Shown here piece after piece: positions 25,813 through 34,653 of a stretch of 64,000 bases of DNA. The position numbers were made by a program, and so were the translations under genes. The stretch is from Maribacter_C sp047345145 (lineage in GTDB: Bacteria > Bacteroidota > Bacteroidia > Flavobacteriales > Flavobacteriaceae): assembly GCF_047345145.1 (NCBI RefSeq), contig NZ_JBLFER010000002.1, forward strand, positions 248,001 through 312,000. The letters are read 5' to 3'. The first letter of the stretch is position 1; every line of letters starts with the position of its first letter. The notes beneath the pieces were generated by a model, which searched no databases, was not told the origin of the DNA, and saw only the letters and a list, made by a program, of their open reading frames with translations.

Positions 25813-27972
25813 TTAAGTCAACTTCAAAGGCATTTCCCTTAGCCTTTTTCCTGTAAGTCTGAAAACCGCATTCGCCACCGCTGCGCCTATTGGTCCTAGG
25901 GGAGGTTCACCAACAGCACCTGGAACATCCGAGTTTTGAAGTAACACTATATCAATTTCTTTGGGTGTGTTTCGCATGGTAGCCATTTGATAAGGACCAT
26001 AAATTGTTGGGGTAAGTTCACCATCTTCCACCTCCATCTTTTCAAACATTGAGGCGCTCATTCCCATGATGATAGCCCCTTCACATTGCGCTCTTACCTG
26101 ATCAGGGTTTACCGCCAAACCTGGATCCATAGCACAGGTTACCTTATGCACTTTGATTTCATTGTTTTCTATGGATACTTCAGCTACCTGAGCGCAAGGT
26201 GTATTTACATCTGTAGAAGCCGCAAAGCCCATAACTCTTCCGTTGACCACTTCATCTGTATAACCCGATTTCTCTGCTGCTGCTTTGATTACCTCCTTCA
26301 AACGGAAGCCCCTATCATCATCTTGAATTTGAGCCAGGCGAAATTCAACAGGATTCTTTTTGGCCCCTATAGCTAGCTCGTCCATAAAACTTTCGACGGC
26401 AAAGGTATTGGCTAATAGCCCCAAACTGCGCCACCAACTGGTGGCAAATGGTAATTTCTTACGCCATGAAATTGTTCTGTAATTTGGTATTCCGCCATAT
26501 TGAATCATTCCACCTCTCCAAGCACCTAAATCTGCCCCTAAAATTGGTTCAAGAATACCAGGCAGCATAGGTGAGCCCCAGGCCACATCTCCACTAGAAA
26601 CATTGTGCTCTATGGCCTCAATCATTCCTTCTGAATCTAATGTTGCCTTTAACACATGATGTGTAGGTGGTCTGAATGTATCGTTTTGAAATTCTTCTTT
26701 CCTCGTAAAAAAACACTTCACTGGTTTTCCGACTGCTTTTGAAAGCACAGCCGCCTGAATTCCATTTGGAGTATGCAGGCGACGCCCAAACCCTCCTCCT
26801 AAGAAGGTCGGAACTATATTTACCTGATCACTATCCAGTCCGATTCTATCCGCTATTTCATCCCTTGTGATTTTTACCACTTGGGTCGACATCATAATCG
26901 TCGCCTTATCCGCTTCAACATATGCTAGCGCTCCATTAGGTTCAAGTTGGGCATGTGCACCAATAGGACTCTTATATTCCGAAACAATAGCGTCTTCTGA
27001 ATCTTCTAGAATGTTTTTAGCACTTCCTTCTTTTTGTATTACGAAAGGTTCTCCTTTACCTACTGCTATCATTGCCTCAATATCAGAAGTTTGCCATGTA
27101 CGTTCTACATCCCACTGGGCATCAATGACATTTTTAGCATTCTCTGCTTCGGTTTGGGAATTTGCAATTACGCCAACAAAATCTTTCTCTTTGACTATTT
27201 TAACTACTCCCGGCATGCTTTCGGCCTTTGATGTGTCAGCATCAATGAATTTGGCGCCAATCTTCGTTGGGCGAACCACCGCACCATAGAGCATATCGGG
27301 CATGGCAGCATCCATTCCGTACATAGGTGTCCCGAAGACCTTGTCCTTTAAATCGACTCTAGGAATCGGTTTTCCTATAAATTTGTACTCTTTTATATCT
27401 TTTAAAATAGGGGTGTCAGGAACTTCCCATTCCGAAACATCTTTGGCCGCTTCTGCATAGGTCATCGTTTTTCCATCCGAAGAAAAGACACCATTTGAAA
27501 TAGTTAATTTTTCTGCAGCAACACCCATTTTATTGGCTGCCTCGTTTTTGATCATTTCACGCATGGTAGCGGCTAGTTCTCTGAGAGGAACCCATAAGGT
27601 AGATATCGAGGTACTTCCGCCAGTTGCAAAACCGTCCATATTGCCAGAAGCAGAATTGGCGTGAACAACTTGCATTTGTTCCATAGAAACCTCTAACTCA
27701 TCAGCAGCCATCTGCGCCAAACCCGTAAACGTTCCTTGACCCATTTCTACCTTGGGACTGTGCAATATCATATTGTTATCGGAAGTAACTTCAAACCAAA
27801 TTATGGGAGTACTTGTATCTCCAACATAGGGTGTTTCTCCTGTATCAATAGCACCCGCAATACCTCTGCGAATAGAATTTCGAAAAACATATGTGCCTAC
27901 TGCTAAAACCCCAATAGTTCCTAAGCCTCCACGGACCAAAAATTTACGGCGCGATATTTTTTTCTTACTCAT
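25813..27972 (-). CDS. Xanthine dehydrogenase family molybdopterin-binding subunit (IorB-like)
   Basis: The 719-residue protein has an N-terminal Tat leader (SRRKFLVRG at residues 6-14, followed by a hydrophobic stretch). It resembles the large subunit of isoquinoline 1-oxidoreductase and aldehyde dehydrogenases of this secreted type. The glycine-rich GGGFGRR segment and the C-terminal VGEPPLGPIGAAVANA, containing the conserved Glu, are the molybdopterin-cytosine-dinucleotide site and base. Together with the 2Fe-2S subunit 3 bases upstream it would hydroxylate aldehydes or N-heterocycles in the periplasm. The substrate is unknown, and no cofactor-insertion chaperone is seen in the window. Confidence 0.9.
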   Translation of the reverse strand: MSKKKISRRKFLVRGGLGTIGVLAVGTYVFRNSIRRGIAGAIDTGETPYVGDTSTPIIWFEVTSDNNMILHSPKVEMGQGTFTGLAQMAADELEVSMEQMQVVHANSASGNMDGFATGGSTSISTLWVPLRELAATMREMIKNEAANKMGVAAEKLTISNGVFSSDGKTMTYAEAAKDVSEWEVPDTPILKDIKEYKFIGKPIPRVDLKDKVFGTPMYGMDAAMPDMLYGAVVRPTKIGAKFIDADTSKAESMPGVVKIVKEKDFVGVIANSQTEAENAKNVIDAQWDVERTWQTSDIEAMIAVGKGEPFVIQKEGSAKNILEDSEDAIVSEYKSPIGAHAQLEPNGALAYVEADKATIMMSTQVVKITRDEIADRIGLDSDQVNIVPTFLGGGFGRRLHTPNGIQAAVLSKAVGKPVKCFFTRKEEFQNDTFRPPTHHVLKATLDSEGMIEAIEHNVSSGDVAWGSPMLPGILEPILGADLGAWRGGMIQYGGIPNYRTISWRKKLPFATSWWRSLGLLANTFAVESFMDELAIGAKKNPVEFRLAQIQDDDRGFRLKEVIKAAAEKSGYTDEVVNGRVMGFAASTDVNTPCAQVAEVSIENNEIKVHKVTCAMDPGLAVNPDQVRAQCEGAIIMGMSASMFEKMEVEDGELTPTIYGPYQMATMRNTPKEIDIVLLQNSDVPGAVGEPPLGPIGAAVANAVFRLTGKRLREMPLKLT

Positions 27973-27975
27973 GGT

Positions 27976-28470
27976 CTACAAATTTGGGGTGTCAGTGATT
28001 GGATTGATTTCTGCATTCAATTCAGCCGCCCTATGAATTGCTTTTCGCATGCGATAATAGGTGGCGCATCGACAAACATTGGTGATAGTATTATCAATAT
28101 CGTCGTCTGTAGGATTGGGGTTTTTATCTAGCAATGCCGCTGTGGCCATCATAAAACCGGGTTGACAATAGCCACATTGTGGGACGATTTCTTCAATCCA
28201 TGCTTGTTGTACAGGGTGCGGATTTTCTCCATTTCCTAAGCCTTCAATTGTGGTAATTTGTTTTCCCTCAACGAGTTGGACAGGATAGGAACAAGAGCGT
28301 ATTGCATTGCCATCTACATGCAGAGTGCATGCTCCGCATGCCGCTTTTCCGCAACCGAATTTGGTTCCCTTTAAATCAAGGATATCTCGAATAATCCATA
28401 GTAAAGGGGTATTCCCATCAGCGATTTCCAAAGATTTGGAAACACCATTTAAAATAAAGGATATTTTCAT
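27976..28470 (-). CDS. (2Fe-2S)-binding subunit of molybdenum hydroxylase (IorA-like)
   Basis: The 164-residue protein has a plant-type ferredoxin motif near the N-terminus (GTKFGCGKAACGACTLHVDG, with a further Cys in IRSCSYP). It also has the second 2Fe-2S site of XDH-family small subunits, CGYCQPG and VCRCATYYRM. It transfers electrons from the molybdenum centre to an acceptor. No signal peptide is visible, so export with the Tat-bearing large subunit would be by hitchhiking (inference from the family). The two genes are 3 bases apart. Confidence 0.93.
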   Translation of the reverse strand: MKISFILNGVSKSLEIADGNTPLLWIIRDILDLKGTKFGCGKAACGACTLHVDGNAIRSCSYPVQLVEGKQITTIEGLGNGENPHPVQQAWIEEIVPQCGYCQPGFMMATAALLDKNPNPTDDDIDNTITNVCRCATYYRMRKAIHRAAELNAEINPITDTPNL

Positions 28471-28536
28471 GAAAATGGGGTATTGAATTGTGTGATAACA
28501 AATTACGCAATTTGATCCTATGAAGAAAAAGGAAGT

Positions 28537-28986
28537 CTATAATATTTCGGAGATTCGTATTTTCTCTCCATCAAAGTCAACCACATCACCAATCGACTTG
28601 CCCAGAAGCAATTTTCCGATAGGTGCTGCTCTTGAAATACAGTAAATAGGATTAGAAGCGCCTTCATAAGCTCCTGCTGAAATTGCCAAAAAGTAGTCTC
28701 GTTTTGAGGTTTTAACCAAACTTCCTAATAGTACTGCGTTTGTCCTCATTGAAATCGATATTCGCGAGAGAATAATAGCCATCCTTTCAACTTCTAGTAA
28801 TTGTTGTCCTAGTTTCTCTCTTTCCAACTGTAACATGGCCCTTCCGGTTTCATGTTTATCACCGGCACTGCTCTTGGTTTCAGAAGCTAGGGATTCTTGA
28901 ATGTTACTAATACTATCTTGTATGCGTTTTGTTCTTTCCTTAACATATTCTTGACAAAACTCCTGAAGCTCTTTCTTTATACTCAT
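28537..28986 (-). CDS. GreA/GreB-like protein
   Basis: The 149-residue protein combines an N-terminal helical hairpin/coiled coil rich in Gln, Glu and Lys (residues 1-75, with SSAGDKHETGRAMLQLERE) and a small C-terminal beta domain. That domain ends SRAAPIGKLLLGKSIGDVVDF, which matches the SPIGKALLG signature of GreA/GreB transcription factors. True GreA has two acidic residues at the hairpin tip; here D and E near GDKHE could play that part, though unproven. Relatives in flavobacteria are, as I recall, often misnamed 3-oxoacyl-ACP synthase. An RNA polymerase secondary-channel role is plausible. Confidence 0.75.
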   Translation of the reverse strand: MSIKKELQEFCQEYVKERTKRIQDSISNIQESLASETKSSAGDKHETGRAMLQLEREKLGQQLLEVERMAIILSRISISMRTNAVLLGSLVKTSKRDYFLAISAGAYEGASNPIYCISRAAPIGKLLLGKSIGDVVDFDGEKIRISEIL

Positions 28987-29007
28987 GAAACGGAAAGATA
29001 ATGAATT

Positions 29008-29547
29008 CTATCCTTCAAGATGATAGAGATCGGCCAATTTATAGATTAAATATTTGACCATTTTATCCTCTGGTAAGTTTCCTTTGTACATTTTAAAAAT
29101 AAAATCTTCGTTTTCAGCCATAAAATAAAACATATCTCCTGTTCTATCTTCACTGAATAGATTCCATGATTTTAGTCCAGAAAGCATGTCGCTATGCGCC
29201 TGGTACTTTTTATAGGCCACATTAAATTTGTCTTGAAAAGCTTGATTGCCACCTCGGTCAAATTCTTGGTTTTCAAATGAATAACGTTCAAATTCAATTC
29301 TCAGCTTCCTTTCCGACTTTTGGGCTTCTGCAAGTAGTTTAAAATAGGCCCGAGCTACTAGATAATGGTACTTCTTCTCAAATGATTTGTTGGTTTTCGA
29401 ACTAATATATGATGGTTCAAGGATAACCACTTTGCTATTTTCCGCACTCGCATACAAATTGTCGTTTTCTTGCGAAAAAAGAGAGCTGCAAAACAGAAAT
29501 AAGGCCAATAGGATGCCCTTTTGAATTAGGTTAAGTTCGTTTTTCAT
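29008..29547 (-). CDS. Secreted hypothetical protein
   Basis: The 179-residue protein has a signal peptide (hydrophobic core GILLALFLFCSSLFSQ, probable cleavage around residue 25; no lipobox). The rest is helical and charged with many aromatic residues (KYHYLVARAYFKLLAEAQKSERKLRIEFERY). No domain is recognised. It lies 22 bases upstream of the Gre-like gene on the same strand, so the two could be co-transcribed, although a periplasmic and a cytoplasmic protein are an odd pair. Confidence 0.7.
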   Translation of the reverse strand: MKNELNLIQKGILLALFLFCSSLFSQENDNLYASAENSKVVILEPSYISSKTNKSFEKKYHYLVARAYFKLLAEAQKSERKLRIEFERYSFENQEFDRGGNQAFQDKFNVAYKKYQAHSDMLSGLKSWNLFSEDRTGDMFYFMAENEDFIFKMYKGNLPEDKMVKYLIYKLADLYHLEG

Positions 29548-29846
29548 GTGTAGTGTTCTTAGTACAATAATTAGCAGCTATGAATACGGTTGTTCTAAAC
29601 CATTTTAATTTTATTGCTGCACCATTATGGGCACAAAACCAACATGCATGAACTTACATGGGGTAACGGTTGAGTTCTAATAAAATAAAGGACTCAGGGC
29701 AGAATCCTATTTTTTTTGGGGTGAGCAATATAGGGATAAAAACAACTTGGAGATAAGAAAAAGTCATGCTTTTTGGAAAATTCGACGAATGGAAAAAGCT
29801 ATGTCCTTCTTTTCAATTTTTTAAATAAAAATCAAAAAAGAATTTC
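29548..29846. other. Non-coding spacer between the 29008-29547 and 29847-30959 genes
   Basis: About 300 AT-rich bases with no frame longer than about 23 codons from an ATG. I see no strong hairpin or repeat. It contains the upstream region of the 29547 gene (minus strand). Confidence 0.6.
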
Positions 29847-30959
29847 CTATAGTAGCTCGGATAATTCTTTACCAACCAAACTCCCTATCGCAATGCCCAT
29901 TCCCCCTAATCGAACGCCACAGAACACATTGTTAGAAACTTGTTTGACAATGGGCTTCTTTTGATTACCCATACCCATTATACCACTCCATCTTCTTTCA
30001 ATTTCAAAAGGAGTGCTAGGAAGAATGCTTTCTTTAAGAATACTTTCTAATTGGTTTTGAATCAAATCGGTTTCACCGAATTTCAAAGTTTGTTCTCCTT
30101 GGAAGTCTAAGTTTCGTCCTCCCCCGAAAAGAATTCGATTATCAATATTCCGGAAATAATAGTACCCTTCATCCAAATGAAAGGTTCCTTTGATATGCAA
30201 GTTCTTGATAGGTTTGGTAATTAAAACTTGGGCTCTTGCGGGCTTTACAGTTTCTTCTAGTAATTGTGAGGCGAAACCGTTCGTAGCAATACATAACTTT
30301 TTGGTTTGAAATTCAAATTGATCGGTTTTGACTGTCAGCATATCACCATTATCAGTAAACCCCTCCACTTTTATCGAATTTAAAATGCCAATTCTGTTTT
30401 TCTGTACTAGTTTTAGTAGGTTTGACACCATCTTACCAGTATCTATTTGGGCTTCAAAACGGTTGGTTATATAATTCTCCTGGATGTTTTTAAAATTGAA
30501 GCTATTCTCATTTGTCTGAAAAGCCTTTTCACCAAAAACTGGTTTTAGAAGTTGATTGACCTTCTTCAACTCCTTTAAACAACTTTGATAAAGGGTATCG
30601 TGGCTTTTTAGAAACAACTCATGTCCTCCATGTTGTTGAAAATCAATATTCGTATCTCCTAGGTTCTTTCTTAGTAGTTGAATGCCATCCCAACGTTTCT
30701 TAACCAGTTCTACCACTTCTTCTTCGGAATGATGTTCAAGATCTGCTAAAATCTCTGAAATACTTCCAAAACAGGCAAAACCAGCATTCTTAGTACTCGC
30801 TCCTTCCGGAAGTGTACCTTTCTCTAAAATGAGGATTTTTGCCTTTGGAAATCTTTCTCGAAGTGAGAGTGCACAATTAAGCCCTACTATTCCGCTTCCA
30901 ACAACAGTAAAATCGATGTTAGAAAGCCAGGTTTTATATTCCCAATAGCTTAAGTTCAT
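29847..30959 (-). CDS. NAD(P)/FAD-dependent oxidoreductase (DAO family)
   Basis: The 370-residue flavoprotein has a Rossmann GSGIVGLNCALSL motif (FAD-binding G-x-G-x-x-G at about residues 22-27) and the LILEKGTLPEGASTKNAGFA segment. The latter is characteristic of the glycine-oxidase/DAO and gamma-glutamylputrescine-oxidase branch, and a C-terminal FAD-binding RLGGMGIAIGS is also present. It should oxidise a primary or secondary amine or amino acid with O2 or another acceptor in the cytoplasm. The substrate is unknown. The gene stands alone. Confidence 0.9.
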   Translation of the reverse strand: MNLSYWEYKTWLSNIDFTVVGSGIVGLNCALSLRERFPKAKILILEKGTLPEGASTKNAGFACFGSISEILADLEHHSEEEVVELVKKRWDGIQLLRKNLGDTNIDFQQHGGHELFLKSHDTLYQSCLKELKKVNQLLKPVFGEKAFQTNENSFNFKNIQENYITNRFEAQIDTGKMVSNLLKLVQKNRIGILNSIKVEGFTDNGDMLTVKTDQFEFQTKKLCIATNGFASQLLEETVKPARAQVLITKPIKNLHIKGTFHLDEGYYYFRNIDNRILFGGGRNLDFQGEQTLKFGETDLIQNQLESILKESILPSTPFEIERRWSGIMGMGNQKKPIVKQVSNNVFCGVRLGGMGIAIGSLVGKELSELL

Positions 30960-31272
30960 TCCACTAAAATACGAACAAAATGAATGCTAAAAAGACCCAG
31001 GTTTTGATTCAATTTCATGCAGTTCACCGATATTCTAAATGAAAGCGTGAACAAACTCAATGGTTTGTTTTAAATAAGTTACCCCGAGGTTTGTTTTTGT
31101 ACACCTGCGTTTTAGGGTGGTATTTCATCGATAAAGTATTATTTCTCTTAATGCCAATCGATAAAACGCACCTTTAACAGACTCAGCGGTCGGTTTCTGG
31201 GTCTTTCAAATAACCGGTGAAATGGGTAAATTCCATAAAAAAACCCTCAAAATTTTGAGGGTTTTTTTATAA
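30960..31272. other. Intergenic region, about 310 bp
   Basis: It holds the promoter region of the minus-strand FAD enzyme and, at its right end, the terminator of the accC transcript (31237-31268). I see no small gene. Confidence 0.65.
31237..31268 (-). terminator. Rho-independent (bidirectional-looking) terminator of accC
   Basis: A perfect palindrome AACCCTCAAAATTTTGAGGGTT is flanked by A-runs on the left and T-runs on the right, so it can terminate transcription in both directions. It ends the fabH-accB-accC transcript. Confidence 0.92.
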
Positions 31273-32622
31273 TTATTCAATTTCAGGTTCCATTTCAAAA
31301 TCTTCCATGAATTTGGTGGTGTAATTGCCCGCCAAATAATCCGGATGATCCATCAATTGCCTATGGAATGGAATCGTTGTTTTTATACCTTCTATAACAA
31401 ATTCGTCTAGTGCCCTTTTCATCTTATTGATTGCCTCTTCGCGAGTTTGAGCCGTAGTGATCAGCTTCGCAATCATAGAATCGTAATGCGGTGGAATAGA
31501 ATACCCACTATACACATGAGTATCCATTCGGACCCCATGACCTCCAGGTGTGTGTAATGTAGTTATTTTTCCTGGCGACGGCCTAAAGTTATTATAGGGA
31601 TCTTCGGCATTAATCCGACATTCTATGGAATGTAAATTAGGATAATAGTTTTTTCCCGAGATAGGGACTCCGCCAGCAACTAAAATCTGCTCACGTATTA
31701 AATCGTAGTCCACTACTTGCTCGGTAATCGGATGTTCTACCTGAATACGTGTATTCATTTCCATAAAATAGAAGTTTCGATGCTTATCGACCAAAAATTC
31801 TACGGTTCCAGCTCCTTCGTATTTAATGAACTCGGCAGCCTTTATAGCCGCTTGACCCATTTCCTCTCTAAGTTTGTCCGTCATAAACGGAGATGGAGTT
31901 TCTTCGGTCAATTTCTGGTGTCTGCGCTGTACGGAACAATCTCTTTCTGATAAATGACAAGCCTTTCCATACTGATCACCCACAACTTGAATCTCAATAT
32001 GTCGAGGTTCTTGAATTAGTTTCTCCATGTACATGCCTCCATTTCCGAAAGCCGCGGTTGCCTCTTGTACTGCACTATCATAAAGGTCTTCCATCTCGTC
32101 CTCTGACCAAACGGCTCTCATTCCTTTTCCACCACCACCTGCAGTCGCCTTTATCATAACAGGATAACCCATTTTCTTGGCGATCTTTTTGGCTTCGGCA
32201 ACATTTTTAAGAATTCCCTCAGACCCTGGCACACAAGGAACTCCTGCTTTTTTCATGGTCTCCTTAGCAGTAGCCTTATCCCCCATCTTATCAATATGCT
32301 CGCCAGATGCGCCAATGAACTTAATATCGTGTTCCGCACAAATTTTTGAGAATTTTGAATTTTCAGATAGGAATCCGTATCCGGGGTGAATTGCATCGGC
32401 ATTTGTAATCTCAGCAGCAGCAATGATATTAGGTATTTTCAAATACGATTCACTACTCGGGGCAGGCCCTATACAAACCGCTTCATCGGCAAAACGAACA
32501 TGTAAACTCTCTTCATCGGCCTTGGAGTAGACTGCTACGGTCTTTATACCCATTTCCTTGCAGGTTCGAATCACTCGAAGTGCTATTTCTCCCCTATTTG
32601 CAATCAATATTTTTTTAAACAT
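31273..32622 (-). CDS. accC: Acetyl-CoA carboxylase, biotin carboxylase subunit
   Basis: The 449-residue ATP-grasp enzyme begins MFKKILIANRGEIALRVIRT and carries the glycine-rich ATP loop KATAGGGGKGMR, the catalytic MEMNTRIQVEHP and the late RINAEDP. These are the signature segments of biotin carboxylases. It uses ATP and bicarbonate to carboxylate the biotin on AccB, the first step in malonyl-CoA formation for fatty acids. It is the last gene of the fabH-accB-accC run, about 90 bases after accB, and is followed by a strong terminator. Confidence 0.97.
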   Translation of the reverse strand: MFKKILIANRGEIALRVIRTCKEMGIKTVAVYSKADEESLHVRFADEAVCIGPAPSSESYLKIPNIIAAAEITNADAIHPGYGFLSENSKFSKICAEHDIKFIGASGEHIDKMGDKATAKETMKKAGVPCVPGSEGILKNVAEAKKIAKKMGYPVMIKATAGGGGKGMRAVWSEDEMEDLYDSAVQEATAAFGNGGMYMEKLIQEPRHIEIQVVGDQYGKACHLSERDCSVQRRHQKLTEETPSPFMTDKLREEMGQAAIKAAEFIKYEGAGTVEFLVDKHRNFYFMEMNTRIQVEHPITEQVVDYDLIREQILVAGGVPISGKNYYPNLHSIECRINAEDPYNNFRPSPGKITTLHTPGGHGVRMDTHVYSGYSIPPHYDSMIAKLITTAQTREEAINKMKRALDEFVIEGIKTTIPFHRQLMDHPDYLAGNYTTKFMEDFEMEPEIE

Positions 32623-32714
32623 ACTTTTTTAGTTTAAGAGTTTGTGGTTTAGTTGTTTACTTATTTGAAATTCAAGGGATTCCAATGTAAAACTTTAAAC
32701 TTCTAAACTTAAAA

Positions 32715-33209
32715 TTATGATGGATCTACTAAGAACAGTGGTTGGTCAAACTCTACTGGAGAGGAATCATCAACTAAAATCTTGACGATTTTACCTGAAA
32801 CTTCTGATTCAATATCATTAAAAAGTTTCATCGCTTCGATTACACAAAGTACATCTCCTTTGCCAATATCAGCCCCTACCTCAACAAATGAAGGTTTATC
32901 AGGAGCAGGTTTGCGATAGAATGTACCAATTATAGGGGATTTGATAGTTATATATTTGGAATCGTCCTCAGCGGCATCGCTACTAGGGGTTTCTGCCACA
33001 GGGGCAGCTGGTTCAACTGGAGTAGGCGCCATCATTTGAGGCATGGCTGCTTGGGCTACCGGTACTTGTTGTACATAGGTAGTTTCTGACGCATTACCAA
33101 CTGCCCCTGTTCGGATTGTTATTTTTAAATCATCCATTTCGAGTTTTACCTCGCTAGCACCTGATTTAGCCACAAACTTAATTAGGCTTTGAATTTCTTT
33201 AATATCCAT
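32715..33209 (-). CDS. accB: Acetyl-CoA carboxylase, biotin carboxyl carrier protein
   Basis: The 164-residue protein has an N-terminal helix-rich part, a Pro/Ala-rich flexible linker (residues 46-80) and a C-terminal biotinyl domain. The biotinylated Lys128 lies in IEAMKLFND; the standard motif is AMKM, and the M-to-L change is seen in many Bacteroidota. It carries CO2 from AccC to the carboxyltransferase in fatty acid synthesis. It lies between fabH and accC in one transcription direction. Confidence 0.96.
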   Translation of the reverse strand: MDIKEIQSLIKFVAKSGASEVKLEMDDLKITIRTGAVGNASETTYVQQVPVAQAAMPQMMAPTPVEPAAPVAETPSSDAAEDDSKYITIKSPIIGTFYRKPAPDKPSFVEVGADIGKGDVLCVIEAMKLFNDIESEVSGKIVKILVDDSSPVEFDQPLFLVDPS

Positions 33210-33238
33210 ATAGATTTCGGTTTAAGTTCTATTTAGTT

Positions 33239-34234
33239 TTAGTTGTACGCCCATTTTAAATAGATTGAGCCCCATGTAAAGCCTCCGCCAAAAGCGGCGA
33301 AAACCAAATTATCTCCTTTTTTTAACTGATTTTCATAATCCGCCAATAATAAAGGTAAAGTAGCGGAGGTTGTATTACCATAACGCTGAATATTCATAAG
33401 AACTTTGGAAGAATCCAAGCCCATTCTGTTCGCGGTTGCATCAATAATTCTTTTGTTTGCTTGATGCGGTACAAGCCAGGAAACATCAGTATTCTTTAAA
33501 TTATTCCGTACCATAATTTTTTCGGCAACATCAGCCATATTAGAAACAGCGAATTTAAATACTGACTTTCCTTCTTGAAAAATATAATGTTGATTGGCAT
33601 CAACAGTTTCATGTGTAGCGGGTAATAATGAACCCCCAGCTTCCATTCCAAGAAATTCTCTGCCTGAACCGTCAGCTCTCAAATATTCATCTTGAAGCCC
33701 TAAGCCCTCTTCATTTGGTTCGAAAAGTACAGCACCTGCCCCGTCACCAAAAATGATACAAGTAGTTCTATCTTTATAATTGATTATTGAAGACATTTTA
33801 TCGGCTCCAATAAGCAAAACTTTTTTATATCTTCCAGATTCAATATAACTTGAAGCTGTTGACATTCCAAAAAGAAAACTTGAACAGGCAGCCAATAAGT
33901 CGTAAGCAAATGCATTTGTAGCCCCGATCTCTGATGCAACAAAGGCAGCTGTAGAGGCTACCATACTATCAGGTGTAGCTGTTGCCACAATAACTAAATC
34001 TATTTCTGTGGGGTCAAGGTTCTTTTTTTGAAGTAAATCATTAGCGGCTTGAATAGCTAAATAAGAAGATCCGTTACCTTCTTCTTCTTTTAAGATTCTT
34101 CGTTCTTTGATTCCTGTTCGAGCAGTAATCCACTCGTCGTTGGTGTCGACCATTTTTTCCAACATTTCATTTGTCATAACAAATTTTGGAACATATGATC
34201 CTACAGCTGAAATTGCTGCTGTTAACTTGCTCAT
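33239..34234 (-). CDS. fabH: Beta-ketoacyl-ACP synthase III
   Basis: The 331-residue thiolase-fold enzyme has the catalytic Cys in LLAACSSFLFG, the His in LVPHQANKRI and the Asn in YGNTTSATLPL, the Cys-His-Asn triad of FabH. The glycine-rich FAAFGGGFTWG lies near the C-terminus. It condenses acetyl-CoA (or a branched acyl-CoA) with malonyl-ACP to start fatty acid chains. It begins a fabH-accB-accC run, so primer choice and malonyl-CoA supply are encoded together. A terminator between rpmF and fabH suggests that it has its own promoter. Confidence 0.96.
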   Translation of the reverse strand: MSKLTAAISAVGSYVPKFVMTNEMLEKMVDTNDEWITARTGIKERRILKEEEGNGSSYLAIQAANDLLQKKNLDPTEIDLVIVATATPDSMVASTAAFVASEIGATNAFAYDLLAACSSFLFGMSTASSYIESGRYKKVLLIGADKMSSIINYKDRTTCIIFGDGAGAVLFEPNEEGLGLQDEYLRADGSGREFLGMEAGGSLLPATHETVDANQHYIFQEGKSVFKFAVSNMADVAEKIMVRNNLKNTDVSWLVPHQANKRIIDATANRMGLDSSKVLMNIQRYGNTTSATLPLLLADYENQLKKGDNLVFAAFGGGFTWGSIYLKWAYN

Positions 34235-34396
34235 ATTAAAGCGGTTTTTATCAAAAAATCTTCAAAAATGATTGAAAAGCGGTGAAAATTACTCATTTTT
34301 CACGACTTTTTGCTTAAAAAACGTTTTTTTTGAAAAAATCTGTTTCAATTCAAAATTTAGATAAAACTTTTGTTCTGAAACCTTATTTCACTAAAA

Positions 34397-34422
34397 AACT
34401 CCCAACTTTAAAAGTGGGAGTT
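34397..34422 (-). terminator. Terminator between rpmF and fabH
   Basis: AACTCCCAACTTT / AAAAGTGGGAGTT form a stem (one mismatch), followed on the minus strand by six T. It lies after rpmF and before fabH. Confidence 0.82.
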
Positions 34423-34447
34423 CCATATATTTTTGATTGGTAGCAAG

Positions 34448-34645
34448 TTATGCTTCTGCTTCCTCGGTCTTATCGATCAAAACTTGACCTTTGTAGTATA
34501 ATTTTCCTTCATACCAATGTGCTCTATGGTATAAGTGCATTTCTCCAGTTGTAGAATCTGTGGCCAAAGTCGATGCTACTGCCTTGTAATGTGTTCTTCT
34601 TTTATCTCTTCTCGTTTTCGAGATTTTTCTTTTAGGATGTGCCAT
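34448..34645 (-). CDS. rpmF: 50S ribosomal protein L32
   Basis: The 65-residue basic protein begins with AHPKRKISKTRRDKRRTHYK, the universal L32 N-terminus that binds 23S rRNA near the tunnel. It contains no cysteine at all, so it is the zinc-free (C-minus) form rather than a zinc-ribbon L32. The gene follows the DUF177 gene by 8 bases, an arrangement conserved in bacteria, and is closed by its own terminator at 34397-34422 before fabH. Confidence 0.97.
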   Translation of the reverse strand: MAHPKRKISKTRRDKRRTHYKAVASTLATDSTTGEMHLYHRAHWYEGKLYYKGQVLIDKTEEAEA

Positions 34646-34653
34646 TGTTCAAC

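Noticed and set aside
31081..31230. Possible small RNA or gene in the spacer before accC
   Set aside because: There is no promoter, structured hairpin or frame beyond the accC terminator.
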